A DNA stretch of 64,000 nucleotides from contig CAJNOL010000420.1 in NCBI GenBank assembly GCA_905250125.1, positions 69,067 through 133,066 on the forward strand, read 5' to 3'. Every line of letters starts with the position of its first letter. Within the stretch, counting starts at the first letter, position 1. The DNA comes from Rotaria sordida. Lineage: Eukaryota; Rotifera; Eurotatoria; Philodinida; Philodinidae. The position numbers and the translations under genes are program-made. Positions 59,501 to 64,000 of this stretch are shown one piece after another. The notes beneath the pieces were generated by a model, which made no database searches, was not told the DNA's origin, and was given only the letters and a program-made list of their open reading frames with translations.

Positions 59501-61479
59501 GACCTTCAACTGTCTATAAGCAAAAAAAAAGAGGGACATTTACTATGAAAGATATTTATATAGAACATAATAACCTTGTAAGAAAACATAAGAATTTTTC
59601 TATAAATAATATTTTTTTTTTTTGTTTTCTGTTTTAGGAAGATAAAATTCATTCTTCTACATCTTTAGAAAACTTTAATTCTCAATTTGATTTGCCATCA
59701 TTAGAAAATTCTACAATGGCACATTTACTTGTTCAACAACAAGTACATAAAAATTCATCAACACAAAATCAAACACTTGTACCAATTGATCATACAGTTG
59801 ACGATAGATTATTTTTCTATAAACAAGATTCAACAAGTTTATTACATTTTCTTCAAAAATTTACATCTGAGCCACAAATATCTATGTATCATTCACCATC
59901 ACAGAAATTTTTAGATACTAATTCAATAACTTTTCCTTTGTCGAATACATTTATATCATCAAATGAACAACATAAAAAAGATGAAGAAGAAGAAGGAGAA
60001 AAGCAACAAGAACAAGACGAAATAGAAAAATTCAATTGTGATCAAATTGAACCGATAGTAATAGAATATAAAAAGAGGTTTGAATTATTTAAATTAAACA
60101 AAAAACAAAAGAAAAAAACAAAACAAATAATTTATATTTTAGTAACACATTAAACAATATTTCAACATCACCAATGATTGATGATTTAAATGAAGATAGT
60201 ATATTAAATGCGAATTTATTATTAAATGATACACGTCATTTTCGCAGGCGAAAACGACGTGCATCATTAACAAGACAATCTTCATCGAGTGATGATTCAA
60301 TTGAACCTTTAAAAATAGATTCAATTGAGCCTATAATAACAGATTCAAATGAGCAAAATGTCACTCATGAAGAAGAAAAATTAGATACTATTAATGAAAA
60401 TCTTCAACAATTATCAATAGAAAATCTCTCATTAAATGACAATAATGAGATAAATGAAGATAATTTATTAGAAAATACAGAGTCGAATGATAAAACTTTT
60501 ACTCCTAGTCGATTTCGTATAAGAAGTAAGTAAAAAAACAAAAATCTTTTTTTTTTATTATAATATTTCTAAAATTTTTATCCTAGGATTACGATCTCGA
60601 TCATATCGTCAAGCATCATCAACATCTGAAGAGTCTACTCCATCTGATAATGCTGTTCAATTTTTTGTACCTACTGAAACAATTATATCTCCACCTCCTT
60701 CTACACCACCTCCTTCTACGCCACCTCCATCACCAACTTCAGCAACACCAAATTTAATCGTATCTAATAGCAATTTAAAACGTACAAGTTCTATTGGAAC
60801 AACAAAAAAAATGGTTCGTTTTGCTGATTCAATTGGTCGTCAATTAGCACAAGTGCAATATATTCAATCTTTAACTGATGATGATACAAAAGATTTTTCA
60901 TTATTAAAAAATAATCTTTATATACCAAAATCATTAAATTTAGAACATAAACCATGGTCATTTGATGTTGAATTAACATCCAAACAAATACCTGATGTAC
61001 GAATACCAAAGAGATTTTTTTGTTTATATCGTCAACCAAATTCTGAACATCCTGATATATATTTACATGAAATATGGAAATCACAAGTTAAATTAGAACA
61101 TGCAACTATGCGTTTAAAATCAACAACAACCAGTGAACAATATCTTTATGGTACAATATGGGTAACAAATAGTGGTTATTATAAAAATGTAACTATTAAA
61201 TATACATTTAATCGTTGGTTAAATACATATGAATATGAAGCTAAACATTGTTGTCATTCAAATGATTTTCGTAATATAGATCAATTTGATTTTCATATTG
61301 ATATTCCACATGATGTTGATAGAATTGATTTTGTTATACGTTATCGTGTCAATGAACATGAACATTGGGATAATAATGATGGAAAAAATTATACATTAGA
61401 AACTGAATCAGCTTATACACCACAAACAACAATTTCATTACCACATGATTGTAATTTTAATGAAATGAGATTTTATTAG
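56584..61479 (+). CDS. PPP1R3: Protein phosphatase 1 regulatory subunit 3-like (glycogen targeting, CBM21)
   Basis: Five exons, 56584-56727, 56816-57019, 59638-60077, 60143-60525 and 60587-61479, have matching phases and give 687 residues. KKMVRFADS (about 464-472) is an RVxF-type PP1-binding motif in the context typical of glycogen-targeting subunits. The C-terminus is a CBM21 carbohydrate-binding domain (about 500-660) with ESQ-like YGTIWVTNSGYYKNVTIKYT and the W...FDFHIDIP...DFVIRYRV pattern. The protein would bring PP1 to glycogen to activate glycogen synthase and inhibit phosphorylase. Exon 2 encodes a hydrophobic segment (IHFALTLVFVSLYNIA), perhaps a membrane anchor as in PPP1R3A, though that one is C-terminal. 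If its GTGAGC donor is not used, exon 2 ends in a stop and gives a short isoform. Intron 2 (2.6 kb) has TA and poly-T tracts but no gene. Confidence 0.88.
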
Positions 61480-62867
61480 AGCATATAAGATGTAAACAAA
61501 AACAACAGTTGCTTGCTTTCGTTTTTCTTTTTCTTTTCTTTTTTATATATGTAGCATGTATTTGTGTCTTTCATTCTCTCTTTGGTTGTTATTTGTTTGT
61601 TCTCTTATCCTTTCATGGAAGAATTTCTTAAGATTTATGAATTATAATACTAGAAGAAGACATGTATATCTTTAAACTTATATAAATTGATTTTTTTTTT
61701 TTTGCCTTTACTTGGTCGTTCCTTTTTTTACTGAAATAAAACACAAAAAATATGTATTAAGTAAAAGGATTCAAATACATAAAATGTTATTTTCGTACTT
61801 TTTGTTTTTCAACATCCAATTGAATTTAATCATGAATTTCTAATTAATTTGATGATAGATTCAAGATATCTTTGTAAGTTTCATCGATCTTCATCGGATG
61901 TTAAATACAATGCCTTTCAAAAAAAAAAAAAAGATGAGATGGGATTCTATAATAAACTTATTTCTAAATCGAATACAAATTTTTCATTATTAGTATTTTA
62001 AATCGGTATTACATCAATCATTTGATTATTATACATCAAAATTCTTGATATCTAGCTAAACAGAACTTTTTCAATTCTACAAAGCTAGGTCACTTCAAAT
62101 AAAAAGAATAGTTAGCATCCTATTTTCGAGACGTAATATGTTGCTTTCTTTGATTGATCATGGACAGAAAGAATGCGAAGCATTGAAATAAATAACATAT
62201 TTGGTATCAGTATAAAAATTTGAAACGATTTCTGTACATTTCAAATTTCTTTTTTTTTCGATCAAATAATCACTCACTAGTCCACCTGAAGAATATTCTT
62301 TTTTTGGGGAGGGGCGGGAGGGGGAGAGATTTGAAATTTACAGATATTGATTTACACTTTTATGTTGATCTCAACTATGTTATTTATTTCAACACAACTA
62401 TCCATTATCAATTAAAAAAACGAAATGACTACATATCATTCCTCAAGAATAGTGTGATGAAAGCTGACAAGTTCTCTTAAGCAAGACATGACGCATTATG
62501 GATCGATATTTTATTAATATGATTATCAAATGGATGATGCAATACACATACGTAATACAAAGTAAAAAAAAAAAACTAAAATATTATTTTAAATGAATAA
62601 CATATCATACAATCAGAAATGTGAAATTTAATGCGTTGCAACAATTTGTATTTTTTTCTTTCTTTTAACTGATTCTATACAGTGAAAAAAAATGTCCAAA
62701 AATTGACAGCATAAATCTCATTTACATAAAGAACATTTTAGTGCATTTCTACATACTATTAGTTCATCTCATTGGTAGCAATAACGCATCAAATAAATTG
62801 AATGTTTCAGATATTTTTAATTTAATTAAAATTAGTAAGGAATGATAACTACAATGCATATAGCTTC
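61480..62867. other. Non-coding, 3' flank
   Basis: The 3' UTR of the PPP1R3-like gene (AATAAAA near 61735 is a candidate poly(A) signal), then AT-rich DNA. Apart from the G-rich run at 62306 nothing is seen. Confidence 0.5.
62306..62324 (+). other. G-quadruplex-type motif
   Basis: Four G runs of 4, 4, 3 and 5 separated by single bases A, C and A. This meets the strict G4 pattern with one-base loops and stands alone in very AT-rich DNA. Confidence 0.8.
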
Positions 62868-63351
62868 ACATTACAAGCAATGATAAGATGTAGTGTTCAT
62901 AAATAAATAAGAGATTCCATGAAATATTGAACCGTAGAAAAATCAAAGATAGAAAAGCTTAGAAAATTTGTGTAATGCCATTTTTTTTTTCTAAAGGATA
63001 GATTCATTGTCATGTATAACTAAGGTGCAGCTGTTGATAGAAATTATTCTAATATCTTTTAATTGATATTTAAAAGGAGAGAAGAATTTTAAGTTCAAGG
63101 AGTTATATTTCAAGTTTCGTTAAGAATCTCTTATCTCTTTTATTTTTTTATTTTTGAGAACAAATTAAAAACCATTAGAATAATTTCTACCAACAGCTGT
63201 AACTTAGTTATTAACATTTACATGACAATGAAACTATTCGTTAGAAAAATATGACATCACACAACTATTCTAAGCTTATCTATCTCGAATTTTTCTATGG
63301 ATCAATATTTCATGAAGTCACTAAATATTACATCTTATCATTACTTGTAAC
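62868..63351. repeat. Fold-back element, about 190-bp arms
   Basis: Arms 62868-63058 and about 63170-63351 are reverse complements with changes: TTACAAG(C/T)AATGATAAGATGTA, CATGAAATATTGA, AAGCTTAGAA, TTCATTGTCATGTA and CAGCTGTTG(A/G)TAGAAATTATT pair. The central 110 bp is unpaired. Non-coding. Confidence 0.88.
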
Positions 63352-64000
63352 ATAGAATTATGTACATCGTAGGCATTCTTCATTAATGCTAATTGCAATA
63401 TTAGTTTATTTAGTAAACAGAAAATTTGAAATAGAAGAGCCATTTACATGTTTTTTTTAACTGAACAAATCAATAATCTCTCCTTTCTATCCTATACATT
63501 CTCAATGGATTTCTCTTTACATGCAGATATCGGAATCGACAGAAGCAAAAAAATTCCCTATTACTTCTTTTATCCCTATAGTAGTGTTCTGCAGTCGGGT
63601 TCGGATTTGAAATCATACCCGACAATATATGAGATCTTGATGTTTCAAAATATTCTAAATTTTTTTCAAACTGTTATTTATATTAAAGCATATGAATGAA
63701 AACCGACTTGAGAAACAGGTCAAAGAAGTAGAAGGCAATATTGTTTTACTAAAAGAATTCGTTTTTTTTAATGGAAATTCATCTGCAGATGATGAGAAAT
63801 AATATGACGATGTAGTTGAATACATGGTAAAGAAAATAAATTATTGAAAAAGTGAACATGTATTATGATGACGGAGAAAGCATTCATGTATGACATTTGA
63901 CATTCACACTACGTTCTATTTCAGGGTCACTTGATTTGTTTGCTTTTTTTGGTGAATTTGAAATGATCTCTTTTTTTGTTGCTGCTTATAGAAGAAACTA
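63352..64000. other. Non-coding, nothing recognised
   Basis: No supported exon or repeat up to the window end. Confidence 0.45.

Noticed and set aside
1..64000. tRNA or rRNA genes
   Set aside because: I looked for the T-loop GGTTCRANNCC and A-box patterns and for rRNA-like GC-rich conserved blocks and found none convincing; a covariance-model scan would decide.

Overview
The window looks like nuclear DNA of a bdelloid rotifer (Rotaria/Adineta type). It is AT-rich, with short GT-AG introns of about 50-60 nt beside long introns full of inserted repeats. It carries animal genes (EIF4G2/DAP5, clathrin light chain, NAA80, a PP1 glycogen-targeting subunit), a decayed F-box protein of the kind abundant in bdelloids, many small inverted-repeat elements and a 100-N scaffold gap. 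The assignment rests on recognition of protein families; no search was run.

Layout: 1-1.8 kb has no gene, only a direct repeat. 1.8-2.9 kb (+) is an intronless zinc-type alcohol dehydrogenase-like reductase. 3-5.9 kb holds repeats. 5.9-8.1 kb (-) is an F-box pseudogene broken by a hAT-like MITE. 10.2-14.0 kb (+) is a seven-exon single-pass surface protein with a mucin-like stalk. 17.3-18.4 kb (+) is a second medium-chain reductase. 20.3-24.6 kb (-) is a ten-exon gene joining an OTU deubiquitinase domain, an unrecognised middle region and a Ulp1/SENP-type SUMO protease; just upstream (24.7-26.8 kb) is a divergent OTU-like reading frame. 25-36 kb is rich in fold-back elements and gene debris. 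32.2-42.5 kb (-) is a segmental duplication of a coiled-coil plus TAX1BP1/UBZ-like zinc-finger gene: one intact copy, one pseudogene, and an orphan zinc-finger exon and a MITE-broken FLYWCH gene (+) between them. 43.2-44.2 kb (+) is clathrin light chain with an internal 16-residue repeat. A hAT-type element with perfect 8-bp target duplication follows at 44.7-45.8 kb. 46.0-46.7 kb (-) is NAA80. 47.1-55.7 kb (-) is EIF4G2, with the N gap and two long fold-back repeats in one intron. 56.6-61.5 kb (+) is a PPP1R3-like glycogen-targeting subunit, divergent from EIF4G2. The rest is non-coding with one fold-back repeat and a G4 motif.

There is no operon logic; the genes are unrelated housekeeping genes in a compact eukaryotic arrangement. 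The strongest candidate for something new is the OTU-ULP fusion, whose exon phases all join and which keeps both catalytic triads or cores: one polypeptide that could remove both ubiquitin and SUMO. Other points of interest are the absence of any ATG in the first recognisable EIF4G2 exon (vertebrate DAP5 starts at GUG), the tandem repeat in clathrin light chain, and the density of long palindromic elements, many inside introns.
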